DNA of 35,247 nucleotides from positions 1-35,247 of the forward strand of contig JAISCR010000083.1 in assembly GCA_031265435.1 (NCBI GenBank), in the 5' to 3' direction. Each line of letters opens with the position of its first letter. Position 1 is the first letter of the stretch. Source of the DNA: Treponema sp. Lineage in GTDB: Bacteria > Spirochaetota > Spirochaetia > Treponematales > Breznakiellaceae. The position numbers and the translations under genes are program-made. Below the pieces are notes generated by a model. That model had not been told where the DNA came from. It ran no database searches and saw nothing but the letters and a program-made list of their open reading frames with translations. Below are positions 22,723 to 30,829 of this stretch, one piece after another.

Positions 22723-23304
22723 ATGTCAAAGTCTGATCAAGTTCAGCGCTGTTCCTGGTGCGGAGAGGACGAAGTATACCTTAAATACCACGACAGGGAA
22801 TGGGGCATGCCCTGTCATTCAAGCAAAAAACTTTTTGAGTCCCTGATTCTCGACGGTGCCCAGGCCGGGCTTTCCTGGCTCACGATCCTCAAACGCCGGG
22901 AAGCTTACCGCGCGGCCTTTGATAACTTCGATGCCGAAAAGATCGCCCGTTACGGGAAAAAGGATATTGAGCGGCTCATGGCGGACAGCGGTATTATCCG
23001 TAACCGGAGAAAAATTGAAAGCGCCGTCGGCAACGCGCAGGCGTATCTTACATTGACGGAAACCGAAGGTTCCTTTTCCAAATGGCTCTGGAATTTTGTA
23101 GAGGGCAAGCCCGTGTTGAACCACTGGAAGGATCTTTTCGAAATACCCGTTTCCACGGAACTTTCGGAAAAAATCAGCAAAGACCTGAAAAAACACGGGT
23201 TTTCTTTTGTGGGCCCCACGATAATCTATGCCTGGCTTCAGGCCGAAGGACTGGTAAACGATCATCTTGTTTCCTGTTTCCGCTGGAAGGAATGTCAGAA
23301 GTAA
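22723..23304 (+). CDS. tag: DNA-3-methyladenine glycosylase I
   Basis: 193 residues from ATG 22723 with the ribosome binding site AAGGAG. The Tag zinc ligands are all there: Cys10 and His23 (RCSWCGEDEVYLKYHDREWG), and His181 and Cys185 (NDHLVSCFRW). LFESLILDGAQAGLSWLTIL and KIARYGKKDIERLMADSGIIRNRRKI complete the family pattern. It removes 3-methyladenine from alkylated DNA. One base separates its stop from addB, so base-excision and recombination repair share one message. Confidence 0.95.
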   Translation: MSKSDQVQRCSWCGEDEVYLKYHDREWGMPCHSSKKLFESLILDGAQAGLSWLTILKRREAYRAAFDNFDAEKIARYGKKDIERLMADSGIIRNRRKIESAVGNAQAYLTLTETEGSFSKWLWNFVEGKPVLNHWKDLFEIPVSTELSEKISKDLKKHGFSFVGPTIIYAWLQAEGLVNDHLVSCFRWKECQK

Positions 23305-23305
23305 C

Positions 23306-26143
23306 ATGAAATCCCCTTGTCCCATTCCGGAATATATACTCGAAGCCCTGCCTGACCGGGACTGCAACTTTGTCTTTCCCTCGGCGATACCGGCCCGGTT
23401 TTGGCTCGAAAAGGCGGCGTTGGAAAGTATGAAGCCCGTGGCGAAGAAGCGGTTTCTGGCATGGGACGAGTTTAAGGCGCAAACCCTGGCGCTGCATTTT
23501 CACGACAGGGAAGCCGCGGAGAAAGCCGCCAGGACAGTGTTTGCGGGCAGCCTCCTCCGGGAGAATGAGGGGGCGGCCGGGGAGGGAACCGCATACCTTC
23601 GGGATTTCATCAATTACCGATATGCGAATTTCTGGGAGTCTTTTGTCTCTCCTCTGGCGGCCCTGCTTCCCGGCCTTGAAGGACTTAACAAGCGCGTGAA
23701 CGGCAGTCCCCGCAAGCAGGAACTTCTGGAGGATCCCTGGTTTGCCGATCTTCTCTGGATCAGGCAGCGTTATGAAGCGTTTCTGGGAACCTACAGTCTC
23801 TACGAGCCTTCCTGGAACAGGACGGATTTTACCTTTGCGGACAAAAGCTGGATACTCTTTTTCCCGGAACTGGCGGATGACTGGGAGGAATACCGGGAAG
23901 AATTGACGGCGGCCGCAGGAACGAAAGGTAAATTTTCTCTCAGAATCATTACGCTAAAGGACATTGCCCCGCCGAAAATTCTTTCCGGAAAAAAAGCACA
24001 GGCCGCGGAGCGTATTCTGAACGGGGCCGCGGTACAGGACGGAAACTATATCCACTTTGAATCGGCGGCGGAGGAACAGCGTTGGCTGGCCCTTGTCATC
24101 CGGCAGCTTATGGAAGAGGGTGGCCTTGAGAGCGAAGACATCATTATCAGCTATCCGGGGGCGGACGATACGGAACGTCTGATTCTGGATCTGGCCCGCC
24201 GGGATATACCGGCCCTGCTTCGCGGGGGGAAAAGCCTTTCGGAGTACGGAGGAGGGCGGATCTTTTCAAGCCTTGCGGACTGCGTTTCAAACCGCTGGTC
24301 ATATCAGTCCATGAAGAATCTGCTTCTCGATCAGGCCTATCCCTGGAAAAACAGGGAAAGCATCAATGCTCTGCTGGACTTTGGACTCCGTTACCGCTGC
24401 ATGGCTTCTACAGGGGAAGAAAAATTTGATGTGTGGGAAAATACCTTTTTCAGGCTGAAGGGCTGCCGGGGCAGTTTTGCTATTTCTATTGACAAGATCA
24501 ATGTTTTTTATACACGACTGAAAAAGGATATTCGGAATCTGGTAAGCGCGGCTTCGTTTGAAGGACTCAAGAAACAGTGGCACATCTTTGAAAACCGCTA
24601 CTTTGACAGGGATAGTATCAATGAGGATACCGACAATATTCTTGCCCAATCCATGAAGGCCCTGGATGAACTGATTCTGGCCGCGGGGCGTTTCCGGGAC
24701 ATGGAAAACCTTGAGGAAAAAGGTCTTGTGTATAGCATTTTTAAATCCTATCTGGGGGACAGGAAGTACGTATTCCAGGGTGGAAAACAGGCCGTATCGA
24801 TCTACGATTACAAGGTAGGAGCTGGTATTGCACCCCTCGTTCACTTTGTTATCAACATGGGACAGAACAGCGCTTCTGTTACCGGGACTGAGGCGGGGGG
24901 AGATTCAATCCGGGAAGACAGGAAACAGCTTTTGAGCCTCAGGGAACGGGATCTTTCCGCGGCCTTTGCCCGCGCCTATGCTTTTTCCGGCGGCTTTACG
25001 GTATTCAGCACCGCGAAAAAAACCTGGGCAGGCCCCGCGGTACCCCTCAACGCTCTGGAGGGGGAACTTTCCCTGAAAGCTCTGGAGATTTTAAGCTTTC
25101 CCCCCGAGCCGTCCAATACCCTGTTCCGCGTTGAGGCGGAGGAAGGCTTAAAAATTCTGGGAAGCGGCGGAACGGATCTTCGCTCCACTCCCCTGGCGGA
25201 ACCTCTGTTACGGGAAAGACTCAAGGAAATGCTCGGCAGTCCCAAACGAAAACCTGGGAAAAATGCCGGGAACCTTGAACTCTCTCCCACGGATCTTAAC
25301 GAGTACCTTTCATGTCCCTTCCGCTGGCTTCTGGAAAGGGGACTCGGTATTTCGGAAAAACAGACCGGAATCGAGACCATTGACCAGCGGGATCTGGGTA
25401 TGCTTTACCACAGAATTTTGGAGGCCTTTTTTTTAAGAATTGAAAACGATTCAAAAAAAGTTGACAAAAAAAAGCTTGAAACCTACAGGCAATGGCTCAA
25501 TGAAGAGGTAGACACCGCCCTGAATAACGCCCGGCAGCGGGAGGGGGCATTTCAGGAATCGGTGTATGACATGCTCCGCGACAGAATCAATGCCGCTCTC
25601 GAAGATTATCTTGAGGCCGACGCGGAGATTCTCGACGGCGCGGAAGTTCTCAAACCCGAGTATCCGCTCCGCAGGGAATATCCGGAGCTCGGCCTCGCCA
25701 TGACCGGGAAAGCGGATCTTGTACTCAAAAGAACGAAAGAAGACTATATTCTTACGGATTTCAAAACCGGCCTCATGCCCGACAAGAAAGATCTTCTCGC
25801 GGACGAAGAGACGTCTCCGGCCAATGTCCAGCTTCCCGCGTACATCAACATGCTGGAACATGGAAGCGGCGGTAAAGTGAATTTGGCCCGCTTCTATTCG
25901 CTGGATAACCGGGAATACCGGGATGTTATCAATGATGATGTCCCCCCCAATTCCTTACACGCTCTGCCCATGAACCGGAAAGATTATCAGTGTGAAATAG
26001 ACTGGGTAGACAGGATCCTTGCCGATCTTGTCTCCGCCATGAATGAAGGAGACTACCGGGTACCTGAAATGGAGGACAGGGACTGCGGAAGCTGCAGTGT
26101 TTCCGCTCTCTGCCGCAGCGTTTATACAGGGTTTGATACATGA
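23306..26143 (+). CDS. addB: AddB-like exonuclease subunit with Fe-S cluster and nuclease domain
   Basis: 945 residues from ATG 23306. The N-terminus reads NFVFPSAIPARFWLEKA where a Walker A would stand in Bacillus AddB, so this helicase-like half looks inactive for ATP, as in RexB or proteobacterial AddB types. The C-terminal PD-(D/E)xK nuclease has Asp804 (GKADLVLK), Asp818 and Lys820 (LTDFKTG), and QLPAYINML. Cysteines in LSCPFRWLLERGL (about 670) and at 927, 930 and 936 (DCGSCSVSALC) fit the 4Fe-4S site that bridges the nuclease domain. With AddA it should process double-strand breaks to give 3' single strands for RecA. The start gives a 1-base gap to tag; its stop overlaps addA by 4 bases. 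Confidence 0.87.
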   Translation: MKSPCPIPEYILEALPDRDCNFVFPSAIPARFWLEKAALESMKPVAKKRFLAWDEFKAQTLALHFHDREAAEKAARTVFAGSLLRENEGAAGEGTAYLRDFINYRYANFWESFVSPLAALLPGLEGLNKRVNGSPRKQELLEDPWFADLLWIRQRYEAFLGTYSLYEPSWNRTDFTFADKSWILFFPELADDWEEYREELTAAAGTKGKFSLRIITLKDIAPPKILSGKKAQAAERILNGAAVQDGNYIHFESAAEEQRWLALVIRQLMEEGGLESEDIIISYPGADDTERLILDLARRDIPALLRGGKSLSEYGGGRIFSSLADCVSNRWSYQSMKNLLLDQAYPWKNRESINALLDFGLRYRCMASTGEEKFDVWENTFFRLKGCRGSFAISIDKINVFYTRLKKDIRNLVSAASFEGLKKQWHIFENRYFDRDSINEDTDNILAQSMKALDELILAAGRFRDMENLEEKGLVYSIFKSYLGDRKYVFQGGKQAVSIYDYKVGAGIAPLVHFVINMGQNSASVTGTEAGGDSIREDRKQLLSLRERDLSAAFARAYAFSGGFTVFSTAKKTWAGPAVPLNALEGELSLKALEILSFPPEPSNTLFRVEAEEGLKILGSGGTDLRSTPLAEPLLRERLKEMLGSPKRKPGKNAGNLELSPTDLNEYLSCPFRWLLERGLGISEKQTGIETIDQRDLGMLYHRILEAFFLRIENDSKKVDKKKLETYRQWLNEEVDTALNNARQREGAFQESVYDMLRDRINAALEDYLEADAEILDGAEVLKPEYPLRREYPELGLAMTGKADLVLKRTKEDYILTDFKTGLMPDKKDLLADEETSPANVQLPAYINMLEHGSGGKVNLARFYSLDNREYRDVINDDVPPNSLHALPMNRKDYQCEIDWVDRILADLVSAMNEGDYRVPEMEDRDCGSCSVSALCRSVYTGFDT

Positions 26144-29100
26144 AAAAACTTAACCCCGAACAGATTGCCGCCAGGGATGCGGAACAAAATGTCGTAGTAT
26201 CTGCCGGCGCCGGTTCAGGGAAAACCACGGTTCTGGCGGAACGCTATGTCCGGCTTGTAACCGAAGGAGAACTGAATGTAGAGGAGGTGTTGACTCTCAC
26301 CTTTACCCGGAAGACCCAGGCGGAGATGTATGCCAGGATCTACCGGAATCTTGCTTCTTCAACGCACCCCAGGGCCGCGGAACAGCTTGCCCGTTTCAAC
26401 CGTGCGCGGATCTCCACCCTCGATTCCTTCTGCGCCGCAATTACCAGGGGAGGAGCGTCCCGGTACGGAATCTCCGGCAATTTTATCATGGATGAAGGTG
26501 AGGACGCGTGCAGGGACTGTGCGGTGGAGATCCTCATGCGGTATAAAAAAGAGCCCGCCATCCGCAGGCTTGTAGCCGCACGAAGCTTCGACCTGATTGT
26601 AGATGATCTCTTCTCGGACTTCGGTATGAGGGAAGTGAGTTTTGTCTCCACAGAGACCTATGCTTCCCTGGCGGAAAAACAGCTTGGCTTTCTGGATGCC
26701 GAAAAAGAACGGGTTATCGAAAGTATTAACCGGGATCTTGAAAGCATACTGGTTCTGGACATTTCGGCCTCCGCCTCCAAAACCGCCGCGACATTGATGG
26801 AAGAGGCCGGGAAACACCATCCCCTGAAAAACGCGCAGAAACCTGTTTCCGCGGAAAGCGGGAAAGATCAACTGAAAACCCTCATCGAACAGGCCTCCCT
26901 TTTCTGTTCAGGCGGTTTTCCCATGCCCCGTTCCGATGCAAAAGATCCGGTATTGCAAAAATTGAGGCCGTTGGTTGTATCGATCAGGGAATCCGCGGCG
27001 GCCCTGAGGAATATAGCCGGTACTCTGCTTTACCGTGAAGACATCCCCGTTCTGGGAAGGATCTTTGACGAGTATGCGGCATTACTGCTGGATACCAAAC
27101 GCCGGCTTGCCCTTTTGAGTTTCAGGGACACGGCGGAACTGGCGCTTGATATACTCAAACATGACCTGGCGCTGCGGGATCACTACAAGAGACAGATCAA
27201 GGCAGTTATGATCGATGAGTTCCAGGACAATAACCGGCTTCAGAAAGAACTCCTGTACCTCGTATCGGAGGAAAGCGAAAACCATGCCCTGAACCGTATC
27301 CCTCTTCCGCATGAACTTTCCGCAAAAAAGCTTTTCTTTGTGGGTGACGAGAAACAGTCGATCTACCGTTACCGGGGGGCGGATGTTTCGGTTTTCCGGG
27401 GCCTCAGTGAAGAACTCGGCGGTTTTCTCGAACTAAATACCAACTACCGTTCCACGCCTGAATTGATCGAATTCTATAATTCACTTTTCCCCGGTGTATT
27501 CGGAAGGCCGGAGTACGCATTTGAAGCCGGCTTCCGGGGAATCAATATAGCCGAAAAGGAAACGGAAAAACGGCCGGATAGCGCGGGCGGTGGAAACGTT
27601 TCGCCTGTGGAGTTGTTTCTCCGGAAAGGAGAACCGGACTCAAAAACCGAATCAGACACGGAACAAAGTCTCGTGCCTGTTCCCTGGCGCTGGGGGGAGG
27701 CCCTGGCCGCGGCTGAACGGGTGTACCGGCTGGTAAAGGACGGAGAGGCCGCCTGGGGGGATATCGCCCTCCTTTTCCGCAGTACAACCCATCAGGCCGA
27801 TTATGAGCGTGTCTTCCGGCAGGCGGGGATTCCCTTTACCGCATCCGATCCCAGAGGCGTCTATGCCGAAGGGCCGGCAAACGACTTCTATGCCCTGCTC
27901 AGGCTCTGCCTTTTCCCCCAGGACAGCAATGCGTACGGCGCGGTACTCCGTTCCCCCTTCTGCGCCGTGGGAGATGAAACTTTTTTGCGGATCATGCTGG
28001 AGCGGGACGCCCTGCCCGAACCCTTCCCCGCGGAGGCTCCATCCTCCTGGTTTCAGGATGAAGAGGACAGGGCCCGGTATGTGCGGGGCAGGGAAATTTA
28101 TGAGGGAGTCCGGCAAAAGGCCGACCGGGAAGGAATAGGCGTCATTCTGGCCTGGCTCTGGTACGAAACCGGATACCGGGCTTCTCTGGCGGCGGACAGC
28201 GGGAAACAGCCCGGTCTGGATCATTTCGAGTACCTCTACAGCCTCGCGCTCGACGCGGACAGCCGGGGTTTAAGCCTTGCGGCTTTTCTCGACGAGCTTG
28301 CCCCCCTCATGGGAAGTACCGAAAAGATGGAAAGCGAAGGTATAACCGGGGGAAAAAATGCGGTCAGCTTTATGACGGTGCATAAAAGCAAGGGCCTCGA
28401 ATTCCCGGTAGTTATTCTGCCCTTCTCGGAAAGCCCCGGCATGGAGGAACGGAACAGCAAACCCTGGTACCGCCATCCCGAATACGGCCCCGCGGTGAAT
28501 TTCAAGTCCGACACGGCCCGGCGGAAGGAAAGCGCGATAAACTACTTCTGGAACATCATCAACGAAGAGAATAAAAAGAAAGAGGCCGCGGAACTCAAGC
28601 GCCTCTTTTATGTGGCCGCCACCAGGGCCATGAAAAAGCTTATCATATTCGGTGTAGAACATCCCCGTTCATCACAGAGCTTCATGGGGCTGCTGGAAGC
28701 CGGTTTTGTCGCGGCGCCGGATATTCCCCACTGCAAACGCGAGTTTTATAATCTGCCCTTCCTGAAAACGTACCCTAAGACCCTGTCTCTGCTCCGTTCA
28801 AACGTAAAGACCATCGGGAAAGGAATGGAAGAGGGCAGCTTAAAGGCTCCAACAGGCGCCTTCACGCCGAAGGAACCTTCCGTCATCCGTACCAGCCCCA
28901 GCGCCCTGCAGGAAGCGGCGGCAGAAAGGGAAAGCTATCCGGAGCGGCCTCGCGGTTCAGAGCTTCCCGATTTCCGCTGTGAATCCCTGCTCAAGGGGGA
29001 TCTCCATCCCCTTTTCGGAACTCTCTGCCACCGGGCCATTGAGATCCTTTTTGATCCTGAATTTCCCCCTGATGTAAAACCTGAAGCAAAACGGGGTCGT

Positions 29101-29559
29101 GTGGAACAGGAGGCCGCCTCCCTTTTCAGGAACGCGGGGCTGGGCGGCACGGTTTCTCTTTTGGCCGAGGAAGCCTTTACGAAGGCGGAAGACTTCCTGA
29201 AAAGCGAAACCGGACGGAAAGCCTCCGCGTCTTTGCGCCGGGCAAGCGAGTTCGCATTCCGTCTGCCCCTGAAAAACGGCGAAACATCGATCCTTGTCAA
29301 AGGGATCATGGATCTGATCTTTGAAGATTCAGGCCATTGCGTCATCGTGGATTTCAAAACCGACCGCTACAGAGACCCGGAACTTCACCGGATCCAGCTT
29401 GCCGCATACCGGGCGGCCTCTCCGGCCTTTTCAGACCTGGAACCCAGGATCTTTCTTTGTTACCTGCGTGATTTAAGTTTTCTGGAATGTAAGAAACTGA
29501 CTGAAGAGGATCTCCTCTGTCCGGGAATAAAGAGAGAGAACATAAACGTGCCGGAATGA
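26140..29559 (+). CDS. addA: AddA-like UvrD-family helicase-nuclease
   Basis: 1139 residues. Helicase motifs in order: Walker A SAGAGSGKTT (Lys28), TLTFTRKTQAEMYARI, motif II MIDEFQDNN (Asp359, Glu360), motif III FFVGDEKQSIYRYRGAD, motif IV LELNTNYRS, motif V FMTVHKSKGLEFPVVIL, and motif VI RLFYVAATRAMKKL. The C-terminal nuclease has Asp1058 (GIMDLIF), Asp1071 and Lys1073 (VIVDFKTD) and IQLAAYRAA. This is the subunit that moves 3' to 5' and cuts one strand in the AddAB complex. It starts with ATG overlapping the addB stop (ATGA). No classical terminator follows; the region downstream holds inverted repeats. Confidence 0.93.
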   Translation: MKKLNPEQIAARDAEQNVVVSAGAGSGKTTVLAERYVRLVTEGELNVEEVLTLTFTRKTQAEMYARIYRNLASSTHPRAAEQLARFNRARISTLDSFCAAITRGGASRYGISGNFIMDEGEDACRDCAVEILMRYKKEPAIRRLVAARSFDLIVDDLFSDFGMREVSFVSTETYASLAEKQLGFLDAEKERVIESINRDLESILVLDISASASKTAATLMEEAGKHHPLKNAQKPVSAESGKDQLKTLIEQASLFCSGGFPMPRSDAKDPVLQKLRPLVVSIRESAAALRNIAGTLLYREDIPVLGRIFDEYAALLLDTKRRLALLSFRDTAELALDILKHDLALRDHYKRQIKAVMIDEFQDNNRLQKELLYLVSEESENHALNRIPLPHELSAKKLFFVGDEKQSIYRYRGADVSVFRGLSEELGGFLELNTNYRSTPELIEFYNSLFPGVFGRPEYAFEAGFRGINIAEKETEKRPDSAGGGNVSPVELFLRKGEPDSKTESDTEQSLVPVPWRWGEALAAAERVYRLVKDGEAAWGDIALLFRSTTHQADYERVFRQAGIPFTASDPRGVYAEGPANDFYALLRLCLFPQDSNAYGAVLRSPFCAVGDETFLRIMLERDALPEPFPAEAPSSWFQDEEDRARYVRGREIYEGVRQKADREGIGVILAWLWYETGYRASLAADSGKQPGLDHFEYLYSLALDADSRGLSLAAFLDELAPLMGSTEKMESEGITGGKNAVSFMTVHKSKGLEFPVVILPFSESPGMEERNSKPWYRHPEYGPAVNFKSDTARRKESAINYFWNIINEENKKKEAAELKRLFYVAATRAMKKLIIFGVEHPRSSQSFMGLLEAGFVAAPDIPHCKREFYNLPFLKTYPKTLSLLRSNVKTIGKGMEEGSLKAPTGAFTPKEPSVIRTSPSALQEAAAERESYPERPRGSELPDFRCESLLKGDLHPLFGTLCHRAIEILFDPEFPPDVKPEAKRGRVEQEAASLFRNAGLGGTVSLLAEEAFTKAEDFLKSETGRKASASLRRASEFAFRLPLKNGETSILVKGIMDLIFEDSGHCVIVDFKTDRYRDPELHRIQLAAYRAASPAFSDLEPRIFLCYLRDLSFLECKKLTEEDLLCPGIKRENINVPE

Positions 29560-30146
29560 TCGGGGAAGGAATAAAAAAGCGCAGAGAGAGGAGGTGGTGA
29601 AAGACTCGTCGCAAAACATAACCGCCGGATGAATACAAGCTGTCAAGCAAAACAACGCGGTACGTTCTCTCTGCGCTATAATTCGTATTCGGACTGCAAA
29701 CAGCGGCCTTCTTATGTCCGGGCCGTATACTGTCTGCATTTCCATATACTAAATATGCCTATTTTTTGTCGAAAAGGCAATAGTTTACTGAAAAAATAAT
29801 GATAAAAAACATCAAGTAATAAGGGCCGTTAGGCCATTGTGGGGCTGTTATCAGCATTGGGATCAGAGACTTGAGGAATTTTCCGCTCCAATTCCCTAAT
29901 GCGGTAGGACTTACAGAATGCTACTGAATTGAACGTTATCGTTTCTATGAAAGATAAAACTTCCTTTAAAATAGTATTTAACTTATCTTACGGAAGTTGT
30001 CAATTCCTTTGAAGAACTAATAGCTTTGAAGAACTAAAAAATGACAGAAATATGATAAGTCTGAGAGCGGTACTTGGCGAAACGCCGAATATTGTCAGGC
30101 AAACCATGCGGTTTGCGGTATCCCTACAGGCCTCCGCCTTCAATTT
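29560..30146. other. Gene-free stretch rich in inverted and direct repeats
   Basis: No convincing coding frame on either strand for about 590 bases. Besides the 12-bp inverted repeat at 29578-29677, it holds an imperfect palindrome at 29695-29738 (TGCA-a-ACAG, CGGCC / GGCCG, CTGT-c-TGCA), a pair of interleaved inverted repeats at 29951-29998, and TTTGAAGAACTAA twice, 17 bases apart (30008-30020, 30025-30037). It is AT-rich from about 29740 on. No tRNA or transposase remains could be recognised. Confidence 0.6.
29578..29677 (-). ncRNA. Candidate small structured RNA or MITE-like element closed by a perfect 12-bp inverted repeat
   Basis: AGCGCAGAGAGA (29578-29589) is the perfect reverse complement of TCTCTCTGCGCT (29666-29677). 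On the minus strand the closing arm is followed directly by TTTTTT, as at an RNA 3' end, and a nested GGTGGT/ACCGCC pairing lies within. The interior lacks the GGAAGGAAGC of SRP RNA and has no tRNA shape. No clear promoter was found, and a short mobile element with terminal repeats is equally possible. Confidence 0.3.
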
Positions 30147-30356
30147 TTACGGATTTTCTTGCCCCTGTTCCAGCGGAAGGATGGAGGCCCGGTATTTTTC
30201 GAGGCCGATCTCGATTAAATACCCGACAAATGACGATTCTGCCATGCGCCGGTGTGCCCCGGCCAGGCGGGCATCGTTGCAAAGCCCCTTCAATTCGGGG
30301 GATATGCGTATCCTGAGAGTTTCGGTGTTGCCGGATTCGTCTTTTCGTCTGGGCAT
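30147..30356 (-). CDS. Small ribbon-helix-helix-type protein
   Basis: 69 residues from ATG 30356, which has GAGGAA a few bases upstream; ATG 30371 is an alternative with no such site. The sequence reads TLRIRISPELKGLCNDARLAGA then SSFVGYLIEIGLEKY, which fits a ribbon-helix-helix pattern: a short strand, then two helices ending in the typical 'G-L-x-x-Y'. Such proteins bind DNA as dimers, often as antitoxins, plasmid-type regulators or mobilisation accessories. It is divergent from a second small protein of similar kind. A half-site ACTACAA (30381-30387) matches half of the palindrome at 30439-30454 and lies just before this gene, so cross-control is possible. Partner unknown. Confidence 0.55.
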   Translation of the reverse strand: MPRRKDESGNTETLRIRISPELKGLCNDARLAGAHRRMAESSFVGYLIEIGLEKYRASILPLEQGQENP

Positions 30357-30432
30357 GGTTCCTCGTTCCATACCTAATGTACTACAAAGGGAGGACAAAA
30401 AACAGCGGCGGCGGGTATTTTTATAAGACGAT

Positions 30433-30460
30433 TGACATGACTACAAGTGTAGTCTAATAT
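30433..30460 (+). promoter_or_regulatory. Promoter with a 16-bp palindromic operator filling the spacer
   Basis: A perfect TTGACA -35 (30433-30438) is followed by GACTACA-AG-TGTAGTC (30439-30454), a 16-base palindrome with 7-base arms, and directly by TAATAT (30455-30460). A dimeric repressor bound here would exclude RNA polymerase. The obvious candidate is the small protein encoded next. Confidence 0.7.
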
Positions 30461-30466
30461 TATGAC

Positions 30467-30667
30467 ATGGAAAAGGAGAAGCTTTGCTTGAAGGACTATA
30501 TGGAAGTCAGCGTCCGCAAAGGACTCAAAGAACAGATTCAAACACTTGCGGCCCGTCAAAACATTGACGTAGAGCGGGCGTCCGAGGAGCTTGTCCGCCG
30601 CGGGTTGGAAACCTATCTGGCGGAACACGCTGCCTGGACAGATCTTGTAATGAGGAATGAACCGTGA
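30467..30667 (+). CDS. Small ribbon-helix-helix-type protein, probable autorepressor
   Basis: 66 residues if read from ATG 30467, or 59 if read from TTG 30488. The core DYMEVSVRKGLKEQIQTLAARQNI then SEELVRRGLETYLAEHA has the strand-helix-helix layout of ribbon-helix-helix DNA-binding proteins. The ATG lies 6 nt after the -10, at the expected transcription start, so it would be leaderless. The TTG has AGGAG nine bases upstream (30474-30478), so a short leader is also plausible. The palindrome in its promoter makes self-repression likely. Its TGA overlaps a GTG that opens a 23-codon frame, the layout of a coupled downstream gene. Confidence 0.6.
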   Translation: MEKEKLCLKDYMEVSVRKGLKEQIQTLAARQNIDVERASEELVRRGLETYLAEHAAWTDLVMRNEP

Positions 30668-30735
30668 GTAATGGAGAAATAAGCAATGTGGGGGAACCCA
30701 TAAATGCTCTCTACGGGAGGCTCCATCTCCTGTAA
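30664..30735 (+). CDS. GTGA-coupled 23-codon ORF, possible remnant of a larger gene
   Basis: GTG 30664 overlaps the upstream TGA and has GAGGAA about 8 bases before it. The frame reads VSNGEISNVGEPINALYGRL and stops at TAA 30733-30735. The last part resembles the opening of serine recombinases (iyaLYaRvS), but it rests on about ten residues only. After the stop no frame continues the match. It may be a genuine leader-type peptide for the structured region that follows, or the stump of a lost recombinase gene. Confidence 0.3.
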   Translation: MSNGEISNVGEPINALYGRLHLL

Positions 30736-30821
30736 CGCCCCCATCGGGGTGTCGGCAAGGGCGTAATCCGCACATGCGGTACACATAAACATTGTCAGGC
30801 GGGACATAAAACCGCAAGGAG
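30735..30821 (+). promoter_or_regulatory. Structured leader before the 156-residue lipoprotein gene
   Basis: Pairings: ACGCCC/GGGCGT (30735-30740, 30759-30764), an alternative CCCC-atc-GGGG (30739-30749), CCGCA-ca-TGCGG (30768-30779), and GCGG/CCGC (30799-30802, 30812-30815) just before the ribosome binding site AAGGAG (30816-30821). It matches no riboswitch motif I know. Could be an RNA control element or simply remains of a lost gene. Confidence 0.35.
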
Positions 30822-30829
30822 TAAACACC

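Noticed and set aside
29578-29677. SRP RNA, tmRNA or tRNA in the inverted repeat
   Set aside because: The interior lacks the SRP loop motif GGAAGGAAGC, there is no CCA end or T-loop, and the length is too small for tmRNA.
30052-30426. 124-codon plus-strand frame in the small-gene region
   Set aside because: It lies opposite the ribbon-helix-helix-type gene, has no ribosome binding site and looks unlike a folded protein.
30147-30735. Intact integrative element or insertion sequence
   Set aside because: Only two small regulator-type genes and a 23-codon frame are seen; no transposase, integrase or terminal repeats.
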